A stretch of 64,000 nucleotides of DNA from Burhinus oedicnemus (taxonomy: Eukaryota; Chordata; Aves; Charadriiformes; Burhinidae): positions 2,639,878 through 2,703,877 of the forward strand of contig VFFE01007601.1 in the NCBI GenBank assembly GCA_008921705.1, given 5' to 3'. The position numbers and the translations under genes were made by a program. Below, piece after piece: positions 36,701 through 49,315 of this stretch. How positions within the stretch are numbered: position 1 is the first letter of the stretch; the number at the start of each line of letters is the position of its first letter. The notes beneath the pieces are model-generated. The model was given only the letters and a program-made list of their open reading frames with translations, was not told where the DNA came from and did no database searches.

Positions 36701-38523
36701 TGTAAGACAGAGAAATAGCAACTTTTAGCTGAGACAAGCTTATTAAAGTCACAGTTTTTCAGGTTTCAGAGCAATTGGACTTCATATGACAAACCGCAGC
36801 TGGAGTCTTATCTAAAATTGTGAACGAGGCACCTTTCTGGCAAGTCCTGCTGTAAACACTCAAGTAATTCATTGATGCTATTCTTGTCTCTTGGTATGAG
36901 TCACCAGGCACATTGGTCATACCTCTGTACACGGATAAAGGCGAAGGAGAACAGAATACTGAGTATCGTGCGTGGTTAAATTTAGTAAAAGATTTTACTT
37001 CAGGCTGTTACTCAGATTGACGCCTTTACTTTGACAGCAATGTTGGGAGGCACGTCCAGTCTTTGCATGCTTGAATACCTGCAGGTGCAAAACAAGTGAC
37101 CACACCTGCCAGTGCTGATTTGCCTGTACGACTCCATATTCTTCTTTAACCAATTTAGGCGTGCAAGGAAGTGCCTCATCTGCACCCATGTAGAACAAAG
37201 ACATTTTGGATACTGGCTTTTTGAGGTTTGTGGGAGATGTAGCATCCTCGATAATACACTGTCACATGAAATGGCACACGTTGCCACCACACTTTGAATG
37301 ATCTCGTTCAGGCTAGGTGTCAGGGGTAGGCAGCTTTGTGGTCTGTCTTCCTTGGGCCTCTGACTCACGATTTTCAGACAACTGGGCTCTTCAGGTTGAT
37401 TAAGAATGTGAAGTTACTTTGACTCCCATCATTACCTTTTAGAATAAAAAGGAAGAAGAATGGTGTGTGAATCCAACAGGACTCATGAGTTAAAGGTGTC
37501 TTAATACCTGTGTTAACCACAGGATAGTTTCCTGGGGAACTGTTATGTCTCCTTCTTCACATTAAATAGTGGCTGCATTTTGCCTCACTAAGAGAAAAGG
37601 TATCGCTATATTTCTTACAAGAGCACAAGAGGGTTTCAGTACCCTCTTTAGGTTTATGAATCTCTGTGTGCAATGTTTATCATTACTAAATATAGATATG
37701 AAAAGCACCAATCCATTTCACGGTATTTTAAACACAATGGCTCTCCAGCCTCTTCAGCTTTCCTCTTATTTCAAGTGGGAAAAAATACTCAGTCCGCTGT
37801 ATGTTTGTTGCCTCAGAAAGATCTATGCGTCTACAGAAAAATCATAAATGCTTGGTTGCCTGAACCTTTATAAATGTTGTCCTTTTGCCCACTGCAAAAG
37901 CGATTACTTCATTAGCTCAAGATATACAGCTAAAATAAACATGATATACAGTGAAGTTGTTCTGATTTTGGCTGGATTCTCAATCTGTAGGGTCCCTTTT
38001 ACTCTGGGAAACATAAGATATTCTTTTCTGTTTGCAGAACCGGTGATAACTTACTCCACAGAGGACAGAAGACGTAAGTTGAACTTGATTTCAAAACATT
38101 GCTTAACCTTGGGGCACGATCTAGAATGGTCTCTGTTTCAGCTGAGGTTCAAGTTCACGTCCCTTTGATGCTGTAAATGGAGCATGTTGGACTGGCTGAC
38201 GCAGTATAAAACGTACTGTGTGCTTTTATAAGAACAAATTAACAAATTATCTGAGGGTTAGCATGCTCTGCTTTACATGCTGAAAATTCAGAAGTAATGA
38301 CTTTAAAAGCTGATCTGTGTTTTCTTTTGTGCCCTAGAACTTCATTCACTCACGTTGTCATTCTTGTTCCTTCTGCAGATCTAGAACATCTGGCTATCTC
38401 AGCAGAGTTTATACACAAATGGACCACAAATCTCAAGTAAGAAACAGGATCAAACCCTTATTCCAGTGTTGATCTCCATAGTAACAATTCACATGGTAAT
38501 TGAAGTGAGTATCATCCACTGGA
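33703..38523. other. Unassigned non-coding DNA
   Basis: No gene or recognisable repeat was found. Several open frames of 90-120 codons (for example near 33845-34213 and 37012-37368) lie on different strands, carry no known domain, and have no convincing splice sites. They are most simply chance. Confidence 0.5.
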
Positions 38524-38630
38524 CATGGTCCTGGACAACCTGCTTTAGGTGACTGTACTTGAGCAGGGGGATTGGACAAAATGACCTCCCAAAGTCCCTT
38601 CCAACCTCAATCATTCTGTGATTCTGTGAA
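38524..38630 (+). mobile_element. CR1 LINE, 3' end fragment
   Basis: About 107 bases from GGTCCTGGACAACCTGCTTT through TTGAGCAGGGGGATTGGAC and CCCTTCCAACCTCAATC to the tail ATTCTGTGATTCTGTGA. The ATTCTGTG tail and the 'GACCTCC' wording differ from the long copy at 29945-33702, so this belongs to another CR1 subfamily. Confidence 0.95.
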
Positions 38631-41600
38631 GTCCACCTTCCCACAAGAATCAAAGCCTTGAGCTTGTTCTAGCATGATTGAAAGTAGCAGGATTGCTCTA
38701 TCAGATTATTTATATTCTTTTTCATGAACAAATGTTGAGGACATGAGTGAGCTTTTAAATTATATTTTAAAAATATAGAAGGAAAACCAGTGGTATCTCT
38801 GTGGTTCTTTATCCCCCTCAATCATTCATTGAATCAGCTGAGGGCAGTTTTCTGCATTTTCCAATTATGGTACATTTTTAAATTTCAATAGGAAAACGTT
38901 TTGAATATTTTTGGATTTGGCTTGTTCTTTTCTGCCTACAGTCTTATTTTTTAACCATATTTTTACATGGTACCCCTTCCCAGTAAAGGAAAAAGAATGT
39001 CAAACCTTTCTCTGTTCACTGCCAGTGTCAGTATAACTACAGCGTGATTACATCCCCAGCGCCAGTCAAGCAGATAAAAGACTTGTTCAGCATGGGACTC
39101 TGTTCCAAGGCCGGTTGCTTTGATACCTGCTTTTCTGTTCCTCCAAAGCTTTCTGCCTTGTATCTTCAGATCTCTTTAGGCTCTGTTTCTTCTCATAGAT
39201 CATCTTCAGCGTTGCACATATTGTCTTCATCCAGGAAATACAGCACTACACAAACTTAACAAGCTTCTGAAATACTTTTTATATGCTCATTTACAGTAGG
39301 CAGTGCTTCTGGAGTGATTTTTTTTCCATATCCAAAACATTGCCGCAACAGGCAAAAAATTGCATCAAATATCAAGGAGGTGTTGAATTTTCAGCAGTAA
39401 GCTAATTGCTGTGTGATCTTTTCTCCATGCTCCTAATGCTAGGAAGCCAAAGGTTTCCCAGGTACCGCAAGAAAAGATTTGTCACCCTTTGGAGAATTTT
39501 CCCATGTGCTGCTGGTTATACACAATGCTGTGGGAGGACTAAATCACAAACTTGCTGTAAATTCTCTCTTAAAGACAACAAGTAAAGTTCTCTCTTAAAG
39601 GCAAGATGTATTCTGCGCAGGGCTGTAATACTAGAACCCTTGTTGAACCTATCTGGTTCTCATATTAATAAAGTGATTTCTGTCATATGTCTTCTAGTTA
39701 CAGGTGGTTTACTATTGTATAGCTTCAAAGTAATTTTTCTTTCAGTAAGAAAAATCCTGTGGCTGAAAATAGTATCACGGGCTGAGGCACATATGTTGAA
39801 AAGATATAGACAATAACCTAGATGCATGGCAGAGTCATCAAAGATAAGAACCCTGTCTTTCCCTTCCAAGACAAGTCATGTAGCTGATTTGTGATGGACT
39901 GCCTTTAGATTTCATTGCTGCACCACGAAAAAAAATGCTGTCCCAGAAAAATCAATAATATCCAGACCAGATGACTGAATGCTGAATCGTGGGGTCCATT
40001 CCCACCCCTACGTGGATTCCTTGGGTCATCCAGAGCAGTTCCTCTATGCCTTAATTCTCCTTGAAGGAGAAGGAGAACGATTCCCTGTCTGAGAGGGACC
40101 AGAGAATAACTACAGGAGGTGTTTGGATGTTTATAACAGCAGGACTGTCTACTGGCAACCGCACCCAAAAGAAGCGTCCAGAGAACCTTAAAGAGACAAA
40201 TTCAGTTGCAGCCCTCAGAAAGGCTGTCTACAGAGAATCCCATTATGATTCAAAAGCCTGCTTAAATACCAAAGAAAGCTTCAATCTTTGGTTTCTTCCT
40301 ATTCTGTAGTAAAATACAGTGCTAGAAGAATAACATCTGTAGCCATAAGGGTATGTTACTTTTTATGTGTCAATGTAGAGTCTTTTTATGGAGACGATTA
40401 AGGAGACCAGAGGGAGCTTCTTAAACTATAATGAGCAATCCAGGTAATATCAATTTGGGGTTATTTTCTATTCTTTTCTACTCCTTAATGCCTAAGCTCT
40501 ACTGCTGATGTTTGCAGCAGGCAGATGCCAACATAAATTTCTCTTCTCTTTTCCTTCTTTAGTTAAGCCTGTAATCAAGTCAGCAGATACAACATTACTT
40601 GTGCTGCCACAGAGCTGGGAACTTGCCCCAGCAGGATTACACAGCTGCTTGGGTTGAGTAGTCTGTCAGCCTGCTAGACAAATTAATTTACTTTTAACTG
40701 GTTAAAGGCGATTGACTTATAAAACCTTGGCTGCAGAAGTTTGCCCTTATTAATATTACCATACAAGGAACAGTAAGTGAGATGGTGAAGGAACTGGGAA
40801 AGTTTGTGTTTTTAAAGTATTTTGGGCAGCTGCTATTTTTCTTTTGTTATTCAGTTTACTGGATTAAACTCTCATCAGAGATGGACCAAACGGGAGAAAG
40901 AAAGAAATCTCAGGAAAAAAACCACCCAGTAAATCCTGCTTTGTCTAGTACAACTCTGAAGAAACTGGCCTTCTGGCACCTTGGATGGTGCAAGGTTTAC
41001 ACTGGAGAAGAGGAGGATTTGGCTTTTCATTCCTAGGGATTTGTGTGTATAAAACAATACAAGTGTATTTGCATGGTTTCTTATACTGAAGCTTTAAATC
41101 ACAAAGCTTAACACCCTCCCAGTCTGACCTGGTACTAATATTTGGTAGTACAGAAGTTATGAGGAAGTTATTTCTGCCTCCTGGTAAGGTCTCACGGAGA
41201 GGCACGATCTGAGGTGACACTGGCTCAACATGAGAGTTGATATTTCCTCTAGCATCTTGGGGTTGTACAGGGTTGGTATAGCCTGAGGTGGTGAAAGTTA
41301 TCCATACACAGGTCCAGCCAGCCTTTGAATCCCATCCTTGGCTGAAATTACAGCTTGTGGTGATGAATTCTCACCTATTAAATGTGTCAGAAATGCGTGT
41401 GAAAATCTATGTTGGAAGTTGTTGCAGGTCTATGCCTTTTGACAGCAGAAGTCATCTGACGTGACAGCACGACTTGGACAGTAATAAATGTTTTTGGGGG
41501 ACAAGCTGTCAAAAGCTTAGGTAGACTGAAAGGATTGCACTCTGTGTCTTCATACAGTATTACTTGTGAGTACTAGTAACTAAAAAATAAAGTGAAACCA

Positions 41601-42074
41601 ACTACAATTAAAATGCTCTGTAAAGGAAAAAGAAGGGAGTCTCCATGTTGCGAATGAGAAATGAAAAAGGAATACTTTGGATGTCAAGTAACCAGGGGTG
41701 ACAGCAAATTTCCCTATTGAATGCACATGATGTTAAGTGGATGAGTACACATTTTCCCCATATATTTAATCATGCATTCACAGGGTTTTTTTAAGCTTTA
41801 ATTGGGATATGGGCATAAGAGAAACAAGTGGCTTCATGTCACCCTCCTGTGATGTTTTACAGCTGCACCACAGCAATTGTCAGCATTAGATCTACAACTG
41901 AGGTGAGTTAATAAAAAGTTTATCTGAGTGGTGGTAAGTGGGTGAGAAGAGAACAGCAGTCTAGGGATTTGGCATAAGGACTGTACAATATGGCAAGGCC
42001 ACGGTGTCAGTTGTGATAGTTTTCTTGTATTTAATTAGCCTTCTAACTGCACCTCCTAACACACTGTAGACCTG
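38631..42074. other. Unassigned non-coding DNA
   Basis: Nothing recognisable. A 13-base phrase TTCTCTCTTAAAG is repeated about 30 bases apart near 39563 and 39590, a small local duplication. Confidence 0.5.
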
Positions 42075-42276
42075 CATGAAGAGACACGTTCAACTCTGGC
42101 ACAGGTTGCCCTGGGAAGCTGTGGAAGCCCCATCCCTGGAGGTGTTCAAGGCCAGGCTGGATGGGGCTTTGAGCCACCTGGCCTAGTGGGAGGTGTCCCT
42201 GCCCATGGCAGGGGGTTGGAACTAGATGATTTAAGGTCCCTTCCAACCTAAACCAATCTGTGATAATTTCTGTGAT
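42075..42276 (+). mobile_element. CR1 LINE, 3' end fragment
   Basis: About 200 bases contain the phrases CACAGGTTGCCCTGGGAAGC, CCCCATCCCTGGAGGTGTTC, AAGGCCAGGCTGGATGGGGC, CCTGCCCATGGCAGGGGGTT and GGTCCCTTCCAACCTAAACC, followed by imperfect ATCTGTGATAATTTCTGTGAT tail units. It includes the end of ORF2 and the 3' UTR of a CR1 subfamily different from the long copy. Similarity to the usual avian wording is high, so it is moderately young. Confidence 0.96.
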
Positions 42277-45200
42277 AACGTTGGAACAAACAAAGAGTTC
42301 TGACTCCTGAGTGGTACTCTGCCTCTCAGACCAGTTTGAATCCAGCCCTCAGATCTTCAGCTTCGCCCTGTTGCAGCAGAGGAGCCGAGTTACACAGCGG
42401 ATATTGTGCCCATGGGCTGAGCTATATGATGCAGGGAGCGACAGGCTGACAGCGTGCCAAGGTCCCGAGCTTCTGTTTGAGTGCAGAAGTCAGCAGAAAG
42501 GGTCCCAGGTTGCAAGAAGAATCAATGTGATGGAAATAGCTCCCTGCAATATTATGAGCTTTGTTATATTCTGTCCACAGGATATACTTTTTGCCCTGTG
42601 CTTCAGTCAGGCATGTGAGAATTTGACATACTCGTATTAACACTTTTTAAAGTTGGAGAAGGACGTAGTTTTTTCATTCTAACATAATACTTGTGACTTG
42701 CAGTTTAAACATCACGACTGCAATATTATTGTGCAACGTAGGTGTAATAGCATGTTACTTTACACAGGCGTTCTGATTTCTGTTTGAAGGAGCATTCAGG
42801 AATCCTGCATATATTTAAAATGACAGGTGGTGACATTGTAAAGCTTTACAACACCAATTATTAGGGAAATGAGTGATATTTTAACTTTCCAGAAAGTAAA
42901 ATCTATGCCATCAACTACAGATTAGGTGTAGTAAACAGTGACGCGCTAATGAAAAGTAAAACTGCAAATTAACTTTCTTTTTTTGCAGCGGGAGGAGGTG
43001 AGGCAAAGACCAGAGGCGTCTTCCTGACACCTCACAGGCTTTCCTGTGTTGCTTTGTGTTTCTGTTCTAAGAATTTTGCCAATGCAAAGAAGCTGTGCTG
43101 GCAACAGCCAGCTGGGGTCCTAATTAAGGGTTCAGAATTATGTTCTAATTTTGTTCCAGTGTTGCAAGGGTGGAAATAATTTAGCTTCCTAGACTAACTG
43201 CAGCACCATTCCAAAGACTCAAAATCCTCAGCTAGAAGGTAGGGAACCAGTCCTGTCACTCTCCTACCTTCAAACTGTCCTCTTAAGTTTTAGGAAATTT
43301 TTTTCCTCCATCACTTCTTTGAAACAAACAGCAAAGAAAGGGCCAAAGAGGTTTCCTGCTCTCTGCCTTCATTCTCATCTATTTCCCAGGGTGGAACCGA
43401 ACAGATGCAGCTTCTGGCTCACAGCATCTCTGTGGCCTGTCAGGATTGCATTTAGCTGCTGTTCGCAACTTCTGGGGCAGTGCGAGATACACAGACTTCA
43501 TTTTTCACCAGCTGCTGGGTATTTTTATAAATAGAACTGGATAGGAGAAACACACTCGCTTCTTTTCAAAGATCCTACGGGCTGACAGGACTCAGTTTCT
43601 ATTGTGCAATTCACAGTCCTGCTGAAAAAAAAATCAACAGAAATCACAAAAATGTATTGTCCCCTCACAAAAAAAGAAAAATAAAAAAAAATTCATTTCA
43701 CAATAAGTACACAGACATCATGCAGCCAAAACCTGATGCGTTTCCCCTCACTTTCTCCAGATCAAAAATTTTACTTGAAAAAGTATTTTGAAAAACTATA
43801 CTTGAAGATATGTTGTCTTCATAGATTATGTTTTCAAGTTTCTCTGCAACCATGAAAGTTAAATAAATGAACTTTTGTGGAATGGGGCTGATTGCTTGTT
43901 TTTTAATGAGTGTTGTGATCCTTAATCCCAAAGGTTCCCAGATCTCATGTGCCAGCCACACTTTGCTAAGAGTGACAAACGAATTCAATTCATTCTCCTC
44001 TTCTTGTTCGTAAGGTGACTTAAGGCAGAAGATTCTTCGGGATAGACTTTTTCTTAATTCTTATGCACTAGAAGCATCTTGCATGGCCGCCACTGCACAG
44101 TTAATAATAAAAGTGCAGACTAAGGCTGCTAATTCTCAACCATTAGCCCCCCAGCCAGTGTGATACCTGATTCCTCTCCATGGAAAACACCAATCAAAAG
44201 AATATCCACAGTACTTTATAGGTGGTTGGATCTAGAGTTACATTAGAAGAGCCAGGGATTATACTCTTTCTGTGTAGAAACACAGACCTCAAAGTCTTAT
44301 TCCTTTGTTAATGTTGCTTAATGTCTCTAGGCCTGACTGTTATTGGTTATTCTTAACTTCTTATAAGAATCTAAATATGTGCCTATAGTTAACTCTTCAT
44401 TAACAGAACAGAGTCATGCAAAGTTTAGCATTAGATGCGAAGTCCTGTATGAATGGAAAATACATACGTGTATGTGTATATGTGCGTGCATAGGACCTCT
44501 ATATAGGTAGACCTGGAGGTTATCTGACATACCTCTCTGCCAAGTCCTGCTTTTTAAACTTTCTTTTAACTCCTTTGTTAAGACCTGTGATGGCTGGTGT
44601 TACATAAACAGTGATTTGTACATTTTTTGTTCTTGAAAGAAATTAAAGGCTTAATGTTATGTGAAAAAACCACTTTAAGATACCAGCAGCAGGAATCAAC
44701 TGTGAAAGAGGAATTTGTGACTTGAGTGTTTAGTGCTAGGGAAAATTTTACTACCCACATAATCATTAATAAAACCACACACTTTTCTGCTTACATAAAG
44801 TGCTGGATAAATAAAGACAGTGTGACTGGAGGTGAGATAACTCATTGACAAAGAATCTTGAAACCCTGTGTTTTATTTGGAGGAAGAGTTATGTTAGCAA
44901 GGACAGTCTCCAGCTGGGGCTTGTGGCCCCATTCTTCTGGGCTCTGTGAAGACATATAATAGGAAGAACCTTCCAAACCATTCTCAAAGTGCTTACCAAG
45001 ACCACAAGTGGGAGGTGAAACAAAGGTGCTGGAAGATGGAGATTTACTGTTTCTGTAGTAAGAAGGCAGGCACATCTGGGCAGTCCACCTTGCCATACAC
45101 CATAGAGTGCTCTATGTACCACAACACCATTTCACACTGAGAAGAGACCCTCTACCAAAGTCCTCACCAACACTCTCTACAAATCTCTGTTGCACCTCTT

Positions 45201-47649
45201 TATATCTGTCAGCATTTGTGTCCTATTCCCACTCCCAGTGTAATGCCTTCCTAAATATTTGCTAGTTTCTGGTGAGCACTCCTTTTCCTAAACCGACACT
45301 ACAGTTGAATTCAACTAAAAGCACCTGGCACACTGACGGATGAGTAGCTACATGGCACTTAGGGCTAACACAGCTTCAGCATCCTCTGCTCCACGTGTTA
45401 CACAGGGGAAACACCTCCACTCACTGCTGTGAGATAGCTTGAAGGAAATGTAGAGGATGAATTCATTGAAGGAAAACAATCCATTTAAATATAATGGCGC
45501 CTAAAACAGATAATTCCTTTTGTCTGTAAACTCTCTGATATCATTTCTGCTATTCTAAGCTGAAATTGATTTTTTTTTTTTTAATCACAGGTCAGTTGAA
45601 AAAAAAAGCTGGGAAAACACAATAGAAATTGCCAACTCCATTTTTTTCCTGTTCTCCACACAAGCAAGTCAGAAATTCAGATAAGCTGGGGAAAAAAACA
45701 GGAAATCAATGAGCTATCATCAAGGGCTCCTAGCAGTTCCCTTTCTAGCCATGTAGCTTTCTAGCCATGTCCCGCAGCAGCAGACAGCATCAGTCCCCAT
45801 GGGCTCTGTGGAGATGTCGCCATCCCAGAGCTCACCGCAGCCACTGGAAGTCTTGCTGGGAGCATGGGCTTTGTGTCACACCAACTTTTGCCAATTTTAG
45901 GTATTTCAGTTTCCTCGCATCCACTCACAATATGTCACAGAAGGCCCATTAATTCTCTCAGCTATGTCTCACACACCAGGATATCTATGAATCATCTTTA
46001 CCCTAAAGGAAAGGAAAAAATAAATGCCTGGGTCACGGTAACACCTAGAAAGAGCAGTGCCATTCCTGCAAGGCTCTTTGATTTGAATGTCATGAGTAGA
46101 GTGCTAACCATTACTGGTTCTATTTCCTTGGACTCAAAAGGTAGGACAAGGTTTTACGGTGGTAATTTCCAGCTATTTAGGAGGTTTTAACTACATGTGT
46201 CCTAGCTTCATCTACAAATGCAGACAGCAGCATTTGCCTGTGTTACACGTCTCGGAAAAGTTTTGGGAGAATTTCATTATTAAGAATTATAGCAATATTA
46301 TCCAAGGAGTGTGTCTGGGAATAAAAATGGTTTCCCAAGTAGCTCTGACCAATGTTCAGGAGAAAGCCAACTCCCTCCCTGACTGGGCAATGAAAATAAG
46401 TTAACGAGACTGTGCCCCTTATAAGAGAAATGAACCTGGATTTTGCCCTCTTGGTAATGTGTTAACAGAGTGTCCTGGTTTGAGAATTTTTTCTAGCAAG
46501 TGGCAAATGACCATGGTATCCCCCATGAAAACAAGTCTCTGAGAATGCTCAGATATAGCACATTTCAGAGGAGATACAAACTCAAGATTGCTTACTCCTT
46601 GGGTTAACCAATCCTACAATCTTTTCCATAAAGCTGAGACAGAATGAGCCTAATTTCTTAACCAAACCTGATGAGTTTTAACAGAAATATCAATGTATTT
46701 TTTTAATTAGCCCAGTGAACAAGGATTAGATTTTCCTGTGCAAAGCCGTGGTTTCTCACTGGTAAGCACAGTCTCTCTGCAGCAACACTCCAGCCTGGCG
46801 CAGGTCACTTCAGGGTAAGGATGATTTCCCAGCTGTGTAGGAGTAAACCAGGAGTTTCTATTCTGTGGGAGGCTATGGGAACTATACGGCCAGTATTCCT
46901 CTGCTCGCTCATCGACTGAATTGTTTCTGGCCTTTTATTGCCCTTGAAGGGTAACATAAGATGGAGCGGCTCTGACGGTTCAAAGGCAGCACAGGTGAAC
47001 CAGCCTGCACTAAGCAGGAACAAAATCAGAGGAATATGGCTGCAATCTTCGTGCAGTCTCTGTGCATGACACGCTGACTTGTGCACAAAGCATCTTGGCT
47101 ATAAATAAGAATCTGGCCCTTTGTTTATGAAGCTTGATGATATAACATTAGCATCTTAGATGAAAAGCACTAAATCATCAGATGATTAATACCTTTCACT
47201 TTTTGTCACACCATGGGTGAAAACTCCAAACAGAACTTGGGGCAAAGTTCATTAAGCTGGCAACAATCCTGGGAACAGGAGACAGGAGGTTAAACCCAGA
47301 CTCCAGTGAATTCTGTTTATCTGTGTCATTACCCAAAATGGTCAGAGATCGAAAACGACAGTGGACACCATTGCAGGTTAAATCTCTCCGTTTTGAGTTC
47401 CTTCTGCGTTTAAAAAAAAAAAAAAAATGTGTTAGCAAAGGAAATATCCATGTTTAAAAACGGAAGTCTACATTTATCCTCTTCTTGAACAGAGAGCAGC
47501 TTGAATTTTGGACATACAAGTTAACTCATTTTCCCCCTTTTCAAGACTTTGTGTTGTCTATGCAGAGATGGAGGTTTCTGTTTCATAATTTTCTGATGTT
47601 CTTTATGACACAAATCCGAGGAGTCTAGGAGAAAGTACAGAACACCATT
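42277..47649. other. Unassigned non-coding DNA
   Basis: No gene was identified. Noted within are a 14-base direct repeat (CTTTCTAGCCATGT at 45741-45754 and 45757-45770), a T run near 45572-45585, a 15- to 16-base A run near 47411-47426, and a possible LTR start at 46471. Confidence 0.5.
46471..46620 (+). mobile_element. Possible decayed LTR 5' end
   Basis: The phrase TGTCCTGGTTTGAG at 46471 resembles the opening bases of several avian endogenous retrovirus LTRs, which commonly begin TGTCCTGGTTT. No matching 3' end (CA with a target duplication), primer-binding site or internal coding region was seen, and the extent given is arbitrary. It could be a solo-LTR remnant or chance. Confidence 0.2.
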
Positions 47650-47682
47650 CAACAGCAAAGCTGTTGAACAGCAAAGCTGTTG
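47650..47682. repeat. Tandem pair of 16-base palindromic units
   Basis: AACAGCAAAGCTGTTG occurs at 47651-47666 and again at 47667-47682. Each unit is itself an inverted repeat (CAACAGC and GCTGTTG around AAA), so the pair can form two small hairpins or one longer foldback. Confidence 0.9.
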
Positions 47683-47908
47683 AAGCCTTCATACAAACTT
47701 TATTGCACTCTAGTTTTAGCTTCTTGCAGCTGCTGCAAGTCATATAAGTTTTTTGTTCCCATCTTCAGCAGATATCTTACTAGAGCTCACCTACAGCAGC
47801 ATGGTATATATCATACGGGCCAAATTCCCTGGTAATGTAAATGGGTGCTGTTCTGGGCACACCAGGGAGCCTCGTTCTTTTGTAGCAGCAAGTAACTGGC
47901 ACCAGAAG

Positions 47909-47952
47909 CGTGTCTGTGTGTGTGCGTGCATGTGTGTGCATGTGTGTGTGTT
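47909..47952. repeat. Impure (TG)n microsatellite
   Basis: About 44 bases of alternating T and G, interrupted by CTG, GCGTGC and GCATG variants. Typical of a decayed dinucleotide repeat. Confidence 0.9.
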
Positions 47953-49251
47953 GCAAAATTCAGGTCCTCATGTTCTGTTCCCTGTAAACACCATGGTAAC
48001 TCCTAGTGGTGCTGAGGTCCTGTGTCCCTGTAGTGCACTACATGGTGCTATAAACAGCTATGGAGAGCTAACACATAATAGCTAAATAGCTAATAGCCAT
48101 AAATAGCTTTAAGATTTGTCTGAAGGAGGAGACAGTTTTATGTCATTTTAATATCTGTCAAGCCACATGCATCTGCAAACAGCTGCTAAGCATTTTTTTT
48201 TTGCACTCAAATACCCTGTTTAATAAGCTTCTCTTAGCACTGTGGTGATATTTCTGTGACAAGAATCAGGTCGTCTTAAACTAACAAATCTATGAAAATT
48301 ATTTTAAAAATCAGGCGAGTATGAACTTGCTAATAAAGATACGGGCCACTGAGAGTTTAATCTCTCCTTTCCCAGGATCGGGAAGCTGAAGGCTTCTTGA
48401 ATGCCTAGGAGAGATTCACTGGCTACTGAAGAATTACTTGGCATAGCTAAACCACCCTGCGGGTAGTTCAACTTGCAGACAGCCCTGGAATGATTCAGTC
48501 AAGCAAACTGGACTTTCTTGAGTTGCAGGTTCCAGCTGGCCACGAATCAGCTTCAACAGCAACCTCTGGCTGAGACGCTCTAGTGGTGCACGTTTTCATG
48601 CAGTAGCACCCAGCATTTGTAGTACAGCTGGGGTAGGTGGCTGTCATGGGCTATGCACCATAGCCCAAGCTCACACTGTGACCATACCTACTGAATACAC
48701 ACGGAGAACTGACACCCTTTTGGGTGTCTAGAGCCCCCAGGTCCAGAAAGGTGCTATACAGGGGCTGCTGTCTTCTGCTGCTACTATGTCAAGTGATACA
48801 GGCCACAGGTAATAATATTGGAAAGGCGGGTGCCAGCTGGAAAACAGTAGGTTAAGCAAATTGTCCTGGCAGGCCACATGCAGGAGGAGCTCCTCATGAC
48901 GGGACTCAGCAGAGCATCAGGAGACCTGCCAGCAATGTAAACGTTTCGTGAATTTCTCTCAGTTGTGCTCAACTGTCCATGAATAACAAACCACAATAAA
49001 TGGTGAAAGCTGAAAATTTTCATGCTGGCAACTCCAGCCAGCACATTTGGTTTCCAGTTGGAAATGGCTCGTCATTTAGAAATTTCATTCCCCTTTATTC
49101 AAGAAAATAGATGTTAGAACATCCTACAATGCTTGAATCTGAAATGAAATGTTTTCTTTACATCAAATTCCAGAAATTTGTGTGGTGGGGAGTTGGAGGG
49201 ATTTTAATAATTTTTAAAAATAAACAAAAGCATCAATCATTGGAAAAGTTC
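47953..49251. other. Unassigned non-coding DNA
   Basis: Nothing recognisable apart from a short run of AATAGCT-type repeats at about 48073-48106. Confidence 0.5.
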
Positions 49252-49315
49252 TCTTCCTGGCTCTGCCTCTGACTTCTGATGAGATTTGGGGCATCTCAGG
49301 ACATTTACTAACCCT
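49252..49315 (+). mobile_element. MIR-like fragment, very decayed
   Basis: TCTTCCTGGCTCTGCCTCTG, then GGGGCATCTCAGGACATTTA and CTAACC, follows the MIR order 'CCTGGCTCTGCC ... GGGCAAGTCACTTAACC'. Only about 64 bases are recognisable. Confidence 0.4.

Noticed and set aside
47411..47426. A 15- to 16-base A run as a possible retrocopy tail.
   Set aside because: No AATAAA lies upstream on that strand, so it was treated as a plain homopolymer.
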